From Streptomyces cellostaticus (GTDB lineage Bacteria; Actinomycetota; Actinomycetes; Streptomycetales; Streptomycetaceae): a stretch of 64,000 bases of DNA. The notes below the pieces were generated by a model. That model did no database searches. It was given only the letters and a program-made list of their open reading frames with translations, and was not told where the DNA came from. This document shows positions 32,788-41,605 of the stretch, piece after piece. A program made the translations under genes and the position numbers. Position 1 is the first letter of the stretch. The number at the start of each line of letters is the position of its first letter. The stretch covers positions 78,562 to 142,561 of the forward strand of contig NZ_KQ948021.1 of NCBI RefSeq assembly GCF_001513965.1, in the 5' to 3' direction.

Positions 32788-34242
32788 TCAGCCGACGTTG
32801 AGCGCGGTGTCGTCGACGACGAACGACGTCTGGAGCTTGGAGCCCTCGGTGCCGGTGAACTTCAGGGTGACGGTCTGCCCGGCGTAGCTGCTCAGGTCGA
32901 AGCTGCGCTGGGTGTAGCCGGAGGCGGCGTTGAGGTTCGAGTACGTCGCCAGGGTGCCGAGCACGGTGCCGGAGCTGTTGAGGACCTGGACCTTCAGGGT
33001 GTCGTAGGCCGTGCTGGTCGTGGTCTCCGCGGTGTCGACGTGGAGAGAGAAGCTGAGCGTGGCACTCGTGCAGGCCGACGGGATGGTCACCGACTGGGAG
33101 AGGGTGTCGGTGGTGGCGGCTCCGTTGCCGTCGAGCCAGGCGTAGTACGAGCCGGAACGGGCGGACTCACCAGTGGTGTTGGTGATGACGCCGCTGGTGG
33201 CGCTCCAGGTGGAGTTGCCGGACTCGAAGCCGTTGTTGCCGAGGAGCTGGGCCGCGGTGCAGGTGCCGGTGCCGCCACCGCCCCCACCGCTGCTGCTGCC
33301 GGAACCGGCCAGCCAGGCCGTGGCGTTGAGGGCGAGGGCCGCGTTGGTGGCACTCGAGTCGTTCCAACCGTCGTACAGGGTGTTGCCGGACTGGCCGGTG
33401 CCGTCGTCGATCGGCGAGCTGTCGCCCCAGAAGGCGACGCGGCCGCTGCCGAAGGTGGACGTCAGGAAGAAGGCGCCGGTGTTGCCGGAGTAACCGGTGC
33501 GGTAGAGCAGGCCCTTGGCGGAGGAGTTGTCGGCGGGCTTGAGCGTGGCGGTCGTGCCGCTGGCGATCAGGCTCTTGGTGACGGTGCCGAAGGAGCCGTG
33601 CAGGACCGGGTCGCTGCTGTCGCTGATCGCCGACGGGTGGTCGGAGCTGATGCTCAGCGAGTCGATCGAGAAGCCGAACGGGTCGGTGGAGTCGACGCTG
33701 TTGTTCGTCATCAGGTCGTTCAGGATCTCGACCGCGTCCTCGCCGTCGTTGTTGCGGTCGGCGCCGGTGTGGTCGGAGATCATGAACAGGCCGCCGCCGT
33801 TCTTCACGAAGTTCATGATCGCCGTCTTCTCGGCGGTCGTGAACAGCGTGTTCGGCTCGGGCAGGACCAGCGTGTCGAAGTTCGACAGGTCGGTGGTCGA
33901 CGAGCCGCCGTAGCTGAGGCTGGAGCCCGACGGCAGCGTCTTCAGGCTGTAGCTGCCGGTCTTCTGCAGGGCTACGCCCCAGGAGGACAGGGCGCCGGTC
34001 CAGTCCGTCTCGGCGGACGGGGAGGAGTCCTCGCCGAGCGGGTCGGGCTGGCTGGTGGAGACGATCCAGTCCGCGTTGCCGGCCGTCTCGGCGTGGGCGT
34101 TGTCGAACAGGATCCGGTGCGTGGTGGCCGCATGGGCGGGGGTGGCGCTGGTGCTGACCTGCAAGGCTGCCGAGGTGACGAGCAGCCCGAGTCCGGCCAG
34201 GGCGGTGGTGAATCTGCGGCGGGATCTTCTCGATCCGAGCAT
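32788..34242 (-). CDS. Secreted protein: GATase-like domain plus jelly-roll/CBM-like domain
   Basis: A 484-residue exported protein. A basic signal (MLGSRRSRRRFTTALAGLGLLV) ends at about residue 38 (AHA). Residues about 40-310 look like a class-I-glutamine-amidotransferase-like/DUF4350-type Rossmann domain: HRILFDNAHAETAGNADW, FDTLVLPEPNTLFTTAEKTAIMNFVKNGGGLFMISDHTGADRNNDGED and GSGRVAFWGDSSPIDDG. A Gly/Ser linker with six glycines (about 325) leads to a C-terminal beta-sandwich (GNNGFESG to FVVDDTALNVG), as seen in secreted peptidases and hydrolases. It may be an extracellular hydrolase acting on glycans; the activity is unknown. ATG 34242 was chosen because GGAGG lies 8 bp upstream. Confidence 0.75.
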   Translation of the reverse strand: MLGSRRSRRRFTTALAGLGLLVTSAALQVSTSATPAHAATTHRILFDNAHAETAGNADWIVSTSQPDPLGEDSSPSAETDWTGALSSWGVALQKTGSYSLKTLPSGSSLSYGGSSTTDLSNFDTLVLPEPNTLFTTAEKTAIMNFVKNGGGLFMISDHTGADRNNDGEDAVEILNDLMTNNSVDSTDPFGFSIDSLSISSDHPSAISDSSDPVLHGSFGTVTKSLIASGTTATLKPADNSSAKGLLYRTGYSGNTGAFFLTSTFGSGRVAFWGDSSPIDDGTGQSGNTLYDGWNDSSATNAALALNATAWLAGSGSSSGGGGGGTGTCTAAQLLGNNGFESGNSTWSATSGVITNTTGESARSGSYYAWLDGNGAATTDTLSQSVTIPSACTSATLSFSLHVDTAETTTSTAYDTLKVQVLNSSGTVLGTLATYSNLNAASGYTQRSFDLSSYAGQTVTLKFTGTEGSKLQTSFVVDDTALNVG

Positions 34243-34298
34243 CCGGCGAACCTCCATGAGGGGTGGGGAGAGGCGGTGCGGGCGCCAAGTCTGCGCGC

Positions 34299-34322
34299 GT
34301 AGAACCCGCTTGAGGGTTCTAC
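34299..34322. promoter_or_regulatory. Inverted repeat upstream of the secreted-protein gene
   Basis: GTAGAACCC (34299-34307) and GGGTTCTAC (34314-34322) are perfect 9-bp arms around 6 nt, extended by partly matching CGCG on each side. It lies 57-80 bp before the gene start, a position fit for an operator or a 5' leader hairpin. Confidence 0.45.
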
Positions 34323-34429
34323 ACGCGTCGATTGGTTGAAAGGTACATGGCATGTCGGCTCGGTGAACAGAAAGTCCCGGCAATAACCGGAACGGACCGG
34401 CTCCGGTGGGAGGGTGTCGCCGCCGCCCC

Positions 34430-35206
34430 TCAGCTCCCGTACAGATAGGGCGTCGTGGTGCTCAGTGCGTGGAAGCCGAGGCGTTCCAGGATCGGGCGGC
34501 TCATGGGTGAGGCGTCGACCTGGAGGTACGGGTAGCCGTGGGCGGAGGCGACGCGGGCCCGGTGGGCGACCAGGGCGCGGTAGATGCCCCGGCCCCGCCA
34601 GGCCTCGACGGTGCCGCCGCCCCACAGTCCGGCGAAGCGCGTGCCGGGCACCAACTCCATGCGGGCGGCGCTGACGGGCTCGTCACCGGCGAGCGCCACC
34701 ACGGCGACGACGGTGCCGGGGTCGGAGGTCAACCGGTCGAGCAGCCGGTGGCGCAGCCGGGTGCCGTCGGTGCCGAAGGCCTTCTCGTGCACGTCCACGA
34801 CGAGGTTGACGCCTGCCGCATCGGTGGCCTGCACGAAGCGGATCCCGGCGGGCGGCTCGGTGTCCAGGGCGAGCCGGCCGACCTCGCCGATCATGAGCGT
34901 CTCCTCGGGCTCGGCCCGGAATCCGGCGGCGGTGAGCCGGGAGGCGAGGTCCACCGGCCGGTCGTGCCCGTACAGCTTCCACTCGAAGTCGCGGCCCAGG
35001 CCGGTGAAGTACGCGATCTGTGCGCCGATCACCCGGTCCGCACTCGCCGCGTCCAGGGCGGACCACACGACGCCGTTCCAGCCCTGCGCACCCGCGACCT
35101 GGCGCACGACGGCGCCGTCCCGCTCGATGCGGGCCCCGGGCCCGTCGGGGCGGGCGCCCTCGCGCATGTCCTGGTCGTAGCGGGCGAGCACCGCGGCGTG
35201 ATCCAT
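34430..35206 (-). CDS. GNAT-family N-acetyltransferase
   Basis: A 258-residue acetyltransferase. The C-terminal half is a GNAT domain with ARMELVPGTRFAGLWGGGTVEAWRGRGIYRALVAHRARVASAHGYPYLQVDASPMSRPILERLGF; the coenzyme-A loop is WRGRGIY. The N-terminal half (MDHAAVLARYDQDMREGARPDGPGARIERDG...) is a diverged GNAT-like module, so the protein is of the tandem type. The acceptor is unknown. ATG 35206 is preceded by GGAGTGAGG. Confidence 0.88.
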   Translation of the reverse strand: MDHAAVLARYDQDMREGARPDGPGARIERDGAVVRQVAGAQGWNGVVWSALDAASADRVIGAQIAYFTGLGRDFEWKLYGHDRPVDLASRLTAAGFRAEPEETLMIGEVGRLALDTEPPAGIRFVQATDAAGVNLVVDVHEKAFGTDGTRLRHRLLDRLTSDPGTVVAVVALAGDEPVSAARMELVPGTRFAGLWGGGTVEAWRGRGIYRALVAHRARVASAHGYPYLQVDASPMSRPILERLGFHALSTTTPYLYGS

Positions 35207-35375
35207 GGCCTCACTCCAGCATCCGCACCCGGGCCGGGCAACCGGATTAGGGCCTGCCCGGCGGATCAGGCCGGCTCCGGGCAACGGTGCCTCATCAGCA
35301 CAGGTGAGCGGAGCCTGGTGCGTGCAGACGGGCGTGCCAGGCCCCGCGATTCCGGCATGATCCGCCGGACCGGCC

Positions 35376-35750
35376 CTAGCTGTCGCCGGCCGGTCGCACG
35401 ACGGACAGGTAGGTGGTGAGCCGGTCGCGGTTGCGGGCCAGGCAGTCGATGCGGGCCTGGATGCGGTCGATGTGCGCCCGCAGCAGGGCCGCCGTCTGCG
35501 GGGTGACGCACTCGGCGGGCGGATGCAGTTCGTCGGGCCCGGACAGGTACGGCAGGATCGCGCGGATCATCTCCGTGGTGAGGCCGGAGTCCAGCAGGCC
35601 GCGGATCTGCCGGACGTCCTGGACGGCGGAGTCGGCGTAGCTGCGGTAGCCATTGTCGGCGCGTTCGGGGTGGAGCAGGCCCTGCGCCTCGTAGTAGCGC
35701 AGCAGGCGGGTGGGCACGCCGGTGTGCCGGGACAGTTCGCCGATTCTCAT
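35376..35750 (-). CDS. MerR-family transcriptional regulator
   Basis: A 124-residue MerR regulator: winged helix MRIGELSRHTGVPTRLLRYYEAQGLLHPERADNGYRSYADSAVQDVRQIRGLLDSGLTTEMIRAILPYL, then a short coiled-coil (LLRAHIDRIQARIDCLARNRDRLTTYL). There is no large effector domain, and a single Cys near residue 100 does not suggest metal binding. It is divergent from an MFS efflux gene with only about 35-60 bp between starts, the classical MerR regulator/target arrangement. Confidence 0.92.
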   Translation of the reverse strand: MRIGELSRHTGVPTRLLRYYEAQGLLHPERADNGYRSYADSAVQDVRQIRGLLDSGLTTEMIRAILPYLSGPDELHPPAECVTPQTAALLRAHIDRIQARIDCLARNRDRLTTYLSVVRPAGDS

Positions 35751-35809
35751 CCCCGCCTCCAGGGTCCGCGCTTGCCTGCACACTGATGTCAACGTTCGAC
35801 CATGGTCGC

Positions 35810-37099
35810 ATGTCCCTGTCTTCCCAGGTCAAGGGCGGTCCGCTGCCGTGGTCGGGGCTGCTTGCCCTGTCCAGCGCCGCCTTCACGGCCGTCCTGACCG
35901 AACTCCTCCCGGCGGGTCTGCTGCCCGCGATGGCACCCCGGCTGGGGGTCGCCGAGTCCCGGATCGGCTTCCTCGTCACGGCGTACGCGGCAGCCTCCTT
36001 CCTGGCCGCCGTTCCGCTCACGACGGCGCTGCGCGGGCTGCCGCGGCGGCCGGTGCTGTGCGGTGCGCTGCTGGGGTTCGCGGTCAGCAACGCGCTGGTC
36101 GCGCTGTCGTCGTCGTACCTGCTCACCTTCGCGGCCCGGCTGCTGGCCGGGGCCATGGGCGGCACGCTGTGGGCGATGCTCGTCGGCTACGCGGCCCGTA
36201 TGGTGCCGGCCGCCCGGCGCGGCCGGGCCATCGCGGTCGTGCTCGCCGGGATCACGCTCGCCCTGTCCCTGGGCGTGCCCGCCGGTACGGCGCTGGCGGG
36301 TGCGGTGGGCTGGCGGGCGGCCTTCGGGGCACTGTCCGTCCTGGCCGTGCTGCTCGTGGTGTGGGTGCGCCTGCGGGTGCCCGGTTTCCCCGGCGAACCC
36401 CCGCACGCGCGCGTGCCGCTCGGCCGGGTCGCCGTACGGCCCGGGATCCGCCCGGTGCTGTGTGTGACGCTGTTCCTGCTGCTGGGGCACCAGGTGATGT
36501 ACACGTACGTCGCCCCGTTCGCCGCGGACGCCGGTTACGGCCGTACGGGCCTGCTGCTCGCGGTGTTCGGGTGCGCCACGGTGGCCGGGATCTGGCTGAC
36601 CGGTGTGCTGGTCGACCGGCACCTGCGGCCCACCCTGCTCACGGCGCTCGCCCTGTTCGTGACGGTCCTGCTGGTGCTGGGCCTGGGCGCCGGTGCGCAG
36701 GCGCTGCTGTTCTGCGCCGTAGCCCTGTGGGGCGTGGCCTTCGGCGGGGCACCGACGCTGATCCAGACCGCGCTGGTCGATGTCTCCGGGCCGGGCGACG
36801 CCGACGTGGCGACCTCGCTGCAGACCACCGTGTACAACGCGGGGATCGCCGCGGGTTCGCTGAGCGGCGGTCTCGCCCTGGACGCCCTGGGCCCCGGCGC
36901 GCTGCCGTGGACGACACTGCCGCCCGCCGTGCTGGCGCTGGCGACGGTCCTCCTCGGGCGCCGGCACGCTTTCCCTGCCGTACGGCACGGTGCGGCCACG
37001 GACGGGGATCGGGTGGTCGCGGCGCCCTCGGCGGCCGTGGCCTGCGGGTCCGGGGACCATGCTGCGAGGAGGCCGGAAGGCCATGGTGAAGGGCAGTGA
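35810..37099 (+). CDS. MFS transporter (DHA1-type efflux pump)
   Basis: About 430 residues with twelve membrane helices, of the drug:H+ antiporter-1 type: helix 1 SGLLALSSAAFTAVLTELLPAGLLPAMAPRLGVAESRIGFLVTAYA is diagnostic of the AraJ/NepI/YdhP-like subgroup, with the cytoplasmic loop RGLPRRPVL and motif C region in VVLAGITLALSLGVPAGTALAG. The substrate is unknown. The start may be ATG 35810 (MSLSSQVKGG) or ATG 35786; the former begins closer to helix 1. The promoter lies within the very short MerR/MFS gap. Confidence 0.9.
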   Translation: MSLSSQVKGGPLPWSGLLALSSAAFTAVLTELLPAGLLPAMAPRLGVAESRIGFLVTAYAAASFLAAVPLTTALRGLPRRPVLCGALLGFAVSNALVALSSSYLLTFAARLLAGAMGGTLWAMLVGYAARMVPAARRGRAIAVVLAGITLALSLGVPAGTALAGAVGWRAAFGALSVLAVLLVVWVRLRVPGFPGEPPHARVPLGRVAVRPGIRPVLCVTLFLLLGHQVMYTYVAPFAADAGYGRTGLLLAVFGCATVAGIWLTGVLVDRHLRPTLLTALALFVTVLLVLGLGAGAQALLFCAVALWGVAFGGAPTLIQTALVDVSGPGDADVATSLQTTVYNAGIAAGSLSGGLALDALGPGALPWTTLPPAVLALATVLLGRRHAFPAVRHGAATDGDRVVAAPSAAVACGSGDHAARRPEGHGEGQ

Positions 37100-37272
37100 G
37101 CTGCGCCGTTCGAGTCGGCGGGTGGGGCTCGGCCGCATCGCGTACGTCGCCTCGTCGGATCAACTCGGTTCCTGCAAGGCCGAGTTGGCGGCACCCGCGC
37201 CTGCCGGAGGTGGTCGAGGAGGTGCGGGACCTGCACCTCCGCTGCCACGGCACCACGCGTCGGCCGGACGTC

Positions 37273-38127
37273 TCAGCCGAGTTCCAGCGTGGTGACGCCG
37301 AACACCCGCTCCCTGGCGTGGTCGCGGACCCGGCCGGTGTACATGCGGGCCGTCTCGAACGAGGCGCTGAATCCGGCCTCTTCGGCCAGCGCGACGCCGG
37401 CCGCGTTCGGTTCGGGGACGTCGATCGCGACCTCGCGGCCGGTAGCGTCGGCGGTGAGTGCGGCGAAGAGGGCTCGGGCGTCGTCGGCGGTGTCCGCGAA
37501 GAGGGGGCCGATGCGCAGGGTGTCGTGGCCGGGGCGGATCACGCCGTAGCCGGTGAGGCGGTCGCCGTCATGACGGACGAACGCGCGGTGGCCGGGGCCG
37601 GTCAGCCACTCGGCGAGGAACCGCGGGCGGTCGGCCGGGGTGCAGGCGCTGTCGTAGGCGGTGAGCGCGGCGAGGTCGGCGGGCCCGGCGGGGCGGACGC
37701 CGGCGGGTGCCGAGGTCTCGGCGGCCGTGCCGGTGAACCGGATGGTGCGGTGGGCGAGTTCGAAGCCGGACTGGCGGTAGTTGTCCTGCTGGGCGACGAC
37801 TCCGTCCAGCCCGACGGTGCGGTTTCCGGCGTGGGCCAGGGCGGTCTTCCAGGTGGTGAGGCCGTGGCCGTGGCCGCGCAGATCGGGACGGACGAGGTAG
37901 CAGCCGAGGAAGGCGTAGTCGGAGCCGTAGGTGACGACGGAGATGGCCGATACGGGCTCCCCGCCGACCCGGCCGAGGAAGAAGCCGTCGGGGTCCTGGG
38001 CGAAGAAGGCCGGACCGTCGGACAGCCCGGGATTCCAGCCCTCCGCCGCCGCCCACCCGCTGATCACCGGCCAGTCGGCGAGGGTGGCCTGGGTGACGAC
38101 GAGGTCCTGGGGGGCCGGAGAGGTCAT
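37273..38127 (-). CDS. GNAT acetyltransferase with second C-terminal domain
   Basis: A 284-residue protein. The first ~135 residues form a GNAT domain (SAISVVTYGSDYAFLGCYLVRPDLRGHGHGLTTWKTALAHAG, acetyl-CoA loop RGHGHG). The second half (VRPAGPADLAALTAYDSACTPADRPRFLAEWLTGPGHRAFV...DRLTGYGVIRPGHDTLRIGPLFADTADDARALFAAL) matches the Acetyltransf_18-type domain seen in YitI-like enzymes. The substrate is not known. ATG 38127 is the first codon of MTSPAPQDLVV. Confidence 0.9.
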   Translation of the reverse strand: MTSPAPQDLVVTQATLADWPVISGWAAAEGWNPGLSDGPAFFAQDPDGFFLGRVGGEPVSAISVVTYGSDYAFLGCYLVRPDLRGHGHGLTTWKTALAHAGNRTVGLDGVVAQQDNYRQSGFELAHRTIRFTGTAAETSAPAGVRPAGPADLAALTAYDSACTPADRPRFLAEWLTGPGHRAFVRHDGDRLTGYGVIRPGHDTLRIGPLFADTADDARALFAALTADATGREVAIDVPEPNAAGVALAEEAGFSASFETARMYTGRVRDHARERVFGVTTLELG

Positions 38128-38350
38128 CGGTGCGCTCCATTCCGTGGGGGGGTCGGACTGCCGGACGGCGCCGTGCGGCGGCCGCGCCCGCAGCATCCTT
38201 GCCGATCACACCCGGCCCGCGCCACGTCCGGATCAGCCGTTTCGTGCCTCAAACCGCCCGGCTCGAAGCGGTGTTGGGCATGCGTAGGGCATGAGCGCCC
38301 GCTGCCTCCGGGAAGCCGACCGCGCACAAGGCGACCCGGCGCATACCGAA

Positions 38351-38380
38351 GGCCCCACCGGGCCGGCGTCCGGTGGGGCC
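38351..38380. terminator. Terminator after the chaplin gene
   Basis: GGCCCCACCGG (38351-38361) pairs exactly with CCGGTGGGGCC (38370-38380) around an 8-nt loop, 14 bp beyond the stop of the leftward chaplin gene. Confidence 0.75.
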
Positions 38381-38394
38381 TGGCGGGTGGGGGG

Positions 38395-39039
38395 TCAGCG
38401 TCCTCGGCCGGGGCGGAAACGGCGGTACAGGACCGCGCCGGTGAGGAGGAGGGCGGCGCTGCCGGCGACCGCGGGGGCGGTCAGGTCCGTTCCCGTGTGG
38501 GCCAGTGTGGCCACGGACGGGTGCGGGGCGGGGCGCGGGGTGCGCGGGCCGGGGTGCCTCTTGACGGGGGCCGGCGCCTTCGGGGTGGCGGTGGAGGTGT
38601 TGGCGGAGCGGTTGTCCACGGCCGCGTTGCCCACACCGACCACGTCGACGCTGTTGCCGCTGACGTTCACCGGCAGGTGGACGGGCAGCTGGATGCCGTT
38701 GCCGGAGAGCACACCGGGCGAATCCTGCGCGTCGCCGTGCGCCGAGGCGCCGCCGGACGTGGCCGAGCGGCCTTCGTCGGCGCCGCCGCCGTTCGCGCAG
38801 GCGTTGCCGGCAGCGGGATTGAGCAGCCCCACGACGTTGACGGTGTTGCCGCACACGTTCACCGGAACGTGCACCGGCAACTGGACGGTGTTGCCGGAGA
38901 TCAGTCCGGGCGAGCCGACCGCCGAGCCGTCGGCGGCGGCGCCGTCGGCCGCGGAGGCCGCGCACACCGGCATCGCCACGGCCATCGCGCCGGAGGCGGC
39001 CACGACGGCGAACACACCGTTTCGGGTAGCCCGTCTCAT
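38395..39039 (-). CDS. Long chaplin with LAHTG sortase signal
   Basis: A 214-residue cell-wall-anchored hydrophobin-like protein that helps aerial hyphae emerge. After a signal peptide (1-31) come two chaplin domains, about 41-82 (GSPGLISGNTVQLPVHVPVN then CGNTVNVVGLLNPAAGNAC) and about 106-146. A Pro-rich stretch leads to LAHTG (179-183), a membrane helix and RRFRPGRGR, the class E sortase signal. Domain 1 has the usual cysteine pair (C63, C81), but in domain 2 both positions are serine (S127, S145), so only one disulfide can form. A terminator follows. The 280-bp upstream region holds no other gene. Confidence 0.94.
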   Translation of the reverse strand: MRRATRNGVFAVVAASGAMAVAMPVCAASAADGAAADGSAVGSPGLISGNTVQLPVHVPVNVCGNTVNVVGLLNPAAGNACANGGGADEGRSATSGGASAHGDAQDSPGVLSGNGIQLPVHLPVNVSGNSVDVVGVGNAAVDNRSANTSTATPKAPAPVKRHPGPRTPRPAPHPSVATLAHTGTDLTAPAVAGSAALLLTGAVLYRRFRPGRGR

Positions 39040-39322
39040 AGGTTTCCCTGCCTTCCAGACATCTCGCGGGCGCTCACCCGCATCGGATAAAACGCGGGCG
39101 ACCCATATGAGTTATGCCTTTCCGGCGTTTCACCCCATCGGGTGTCATGATCACTCGAACCGCACGTAAAGTAATCGAATGATCACCAATCGCAAGGGAG
39201 TGCGCGAAGGATAGATCATCGGGCGCCGTCCCGCTCGTCCGGAGGCGGCCCCCACCGGGCCCGCTTATGGTGATCGAGGGCGCCGCCCCGGTCCGCAGCG
39301 GGTGCGCCCCGGGAGGCGATCC

Positions 39323-40951
39323 ATGCTGGCCAAGTCGTCCACACGACCCGTCGTGCGGCGCTGCGCGGGTGCCGGGGCGCTCACCCTGGCGCTGCTCGGG
39401 GCCGGGCTGCCCGCGGCTGCGGCCGACCGGCCGCAGCCCGACCTGTCCCGCTTCTACCGGCAGAAGGCGGTGTGGGCTGCTTGCAAGAGCGCGGACACCC
39501 CCAAGGATCTCCAGTGCGCGAAGGTGACCGTCCCGCTCGACTACGCACGCCCCGGCGCGGGCACGCTCGACCTGGCGCTGGCCCGCTACCGGGCGACCGG
39601 CCCGTCGCGGGGCTCGGTCCTGCTGAACTTCGGCGGGCCCGGCGGCCCGGGCGTCAGTGAACTCACCACCGGCGGCGAGCAGTACATGGACCTGACCAAC
39701 GGCTACGACGTGGTCACCTTCGACCCGCGCGGCATCGGCCAGTCCTCCCCCGTCAGCTGTGGCGACGGGGGGGACGGGATATCGGTGGCGACGCAGAGCA
39801 ATGCCGACCTCAGCCGCCCGCAGGCGCTGCTGACGCATCTGCGGCAGGCCGCCGGCCAGTGCGCCAGACACTCCGGCCCGGTCCTGTCGCACATAGGCAC
39901 CGTGAACGCGGCCCGGGACATGGACGTCATCCGCCAGGCCCTCGGCGACAAAAAGCTGAACTACCTCGGCTTCTCCTATGGCACGCGGCTCGGTGCCGTG
40001 TACGCGGCGCAGTTCCCGCATAAGGTGGGCCGGATGGTCCTGGACGGTGTGGACACCCTGACCGAGCCGCTGTCCGAGCAGGGGCTGGCGGGCGCCGAGG
40101 GACAGCAGACGGCGCTGGACGACTTCCTGGACTGGTGTACGGCGGACATCGCCTGCCCGTTCGGACAGGACGCGCGGGCGGCCGGGGACCAGGTCGTCCA
40201 GCTGGTGCGCTCGCTCGACGAGAACCCGGTGCCCACGGACTTCGGGGGCTCGTTCTCCGGGCAGGACCTGGTGGGCGCCATCGGGCAGGCCCTCTACAGC
40301 AAGGAGCTGTGGCCCTCCCTGGAGCGTGCGCTGGCCTTGCTGATCGAGGACGGCGACACACGGCGCCTGCTCAGCTTCTCCTCCGGCGGCGATTTCGCCG
40401 TGCCGGTGCGGCGGGACGGCGAGGGAAAGCGCCATGACGAGAAGAAGCAGGACGGCGGGGTCGTGGACGCCCAGGACGTCCCGACGGACAACCTGCCGGC
40501 CGCACTGATGGCCGTCAACTGCGCGGACGACCCCGACCGGCCCACCGCGGCACGGATCGCCAAGGATCTGAAGAATCTGCGGGCTGCCTACGACGAGGCG
40601 TCCCCGGTCTTCGGCCGCTTCCGGCTCACCCAGCTGCTGATGTGCTACGGCCGCCCCAAGGGCACGGACTTCATCCGCGACCGTGTGAAGAACGTCCACT
40701 CGGCCAAGATGCTGCTGGTGGGCACGCGCGGCGACCCGGCGACGCCGTACCGCTGGACCGAGGAGACGGCCCGCCGGCTCGGCCCGTCGGCCGTGGTGCT
40801 CGACAACAAGGGCGAGGGACACACCGGCTACTCCTCGTCCAAGTGCGTGCACCGCAAGATCAACGACTTCCTGCTGTACGGCTCCCTGCCGGCCAGCGGC
40901 AGCTCCTGCCCGGCCGACGCCTGGAGCTCCACCGCGAACACCACCAACTGA
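39323..40951 (+). CDS. Secreted alpha/beta hydrolase, tripeptidyl aminopeptidase-like
   Basis: A 542-residue exported serine hydrolase of the streptomycete Slp/Tap group, which releases tripeptides from protein N-termini. The signal peptide covers about 1-34. The oxyanion region is LLNFGGPGGPGVSE, the nucleophile Ser lies in LGFSYGTRLGAVYAAQFP, the acid in the GTRGDPATPY loop and the catalytic His in NKGEGHTGYSSSKC. A C-terminal cap typical of TAP-like domains is present. ATG 39323 has GGGAGG upstream; an in-frame ATG 21 bp earlier is less likely. It is divergent from the chaplin gene. Confidence 0.92.
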   Translation: MLAKSSTRPVVRRCAGAGALTLALLGAGLPAAAADRPQPDLSRFYRQKAVWAACKSADTPKDLQCAKVTVPLDYARPGAGTLDLALARYRATGPSRGSVLLNFGGPGGPGVSELTTGGEQYMDLTNGYDVVTFDPRGIGQSSPVSCGDGGDGISVATQSNADLSRPQALLTHLRQAAGQCARHSGPVLSHIGTVNAARDMDVIRQALGDKKLNYLGFSYGTRLGAVYAAQFPHKVGRMVLDGVDTLTEPLSEQGLAGAEGQQTALDDFLDWCTADIACPFGQDARAAGDQVVQLVRSLDENPVPTDFGGSFSGQDLVGAIGQALYSKELWPSLERALALLIEDGDTRRLLSFSSGGDFAVPVRRDGEGKRHDEKKQDGGVVDAQDVPTDNLPAALMAVNCADDPDRPTAARIAKDLKNLRAAYDEASPVFGRFRLTQLLMCYGRPKGTDFIRDRVKNVHSAKMLLVGTRGDPATPYRWTEETARRLGPSAVVLDNKGEGHTGYSSSKCVHRKINDFLLYGSLPASGSSCPADAWSSTANTTN

Positions 40952-41080
40952 TGACAGGAACGGCGCAAGCGGGTAACAGGGTCGATTCCGGCACAACCTC
41001 TCGGCCGTCCCTGACGTCACACCAGGCAGGCGCGCCTCGGCCCGCCGTGCCCGTACCCGACCGTGACAAGGGAACCCGCC

Positions 41081-41605
41081 ATGCGCATCCGCGCCGCCAT
41101 CTCCGTACCCGCCGTCTTCGCCGCTGCCGCGGCCCTGCTGCTGGCCGCGCCGCAGAGCCAGGCCGCCGCGGGGCACGCCAAGCCCGCCCGCTGTACGGAA
41201 CAGGCGCTCACCCTGCGGGCGAAGGCCGCCGCCGGCGATCCGTCCGTGGTGCGGGTCAGCGTGACCAACCGGGGCGCCCGCGCCTGTGTCGTCGACCGCG
41301 TGCCCACGGTCACCTTCGCCGACCTGGACGGGGCCGCGCTGCCGGTGCCGCAGGGCGGCAGCGGCACGTACCTGCTCGGGGCGGGCCGGACCGCCTACGC
41401 GGCCATGCGCACCATCGCCGACCCGGCGGACCCGGAGGCCCGCCGGACGAACGCGATCACGGTGGCCGCATCGGCGTCGCAGTGGGGTCGCCCCTTCAGC
41501 GCCGCGCAGCTCGGCGCCGGACGGGAGGTCCGGGTGTGGGAGCCCGTGACGACGTGGTGGCAGCCGACGGCGGCGGCCGCGGACCGGGCCCTCGGCGTCA
41601 GCTGA
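41081..41605 (+). CDS. Secreted DUF4232 protein
   Basis: A 174-residue exported protein. Signal peptide 1-30 (MRIRAAISVPAVFAAAAALLLAAPQSQAAA). The rest is a DUF4232 beta-sandwich: CTEQALTLRAKAAAGDPSVVRVSVTNRGARACVVDRVPTVTFADLDGAALPVP has the two conserved cysteines, which likely form a disulfide. Function unknown; common in Streptomyces as secreted or lipoproteins. ATG 41081 follows AAGGGAA. Its last 8 bp overlap the convergent asnB gene. Confidence 0.88.
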   Translation: MRIRAAISVPAVFAAAAALLLAAPQSQAAAGHAKPARCTEQALTLRAKAAAGDPSVVRVSVTNRGARACVVDRVPTVTFADLDGAALPVPQGGSGTYLLGAGRTAYAAMRTIADPADPEARRTNAITVAASASQWGRPFSAAQLGAGREVRVWEPVTTWWQPTAAAADRALGVS

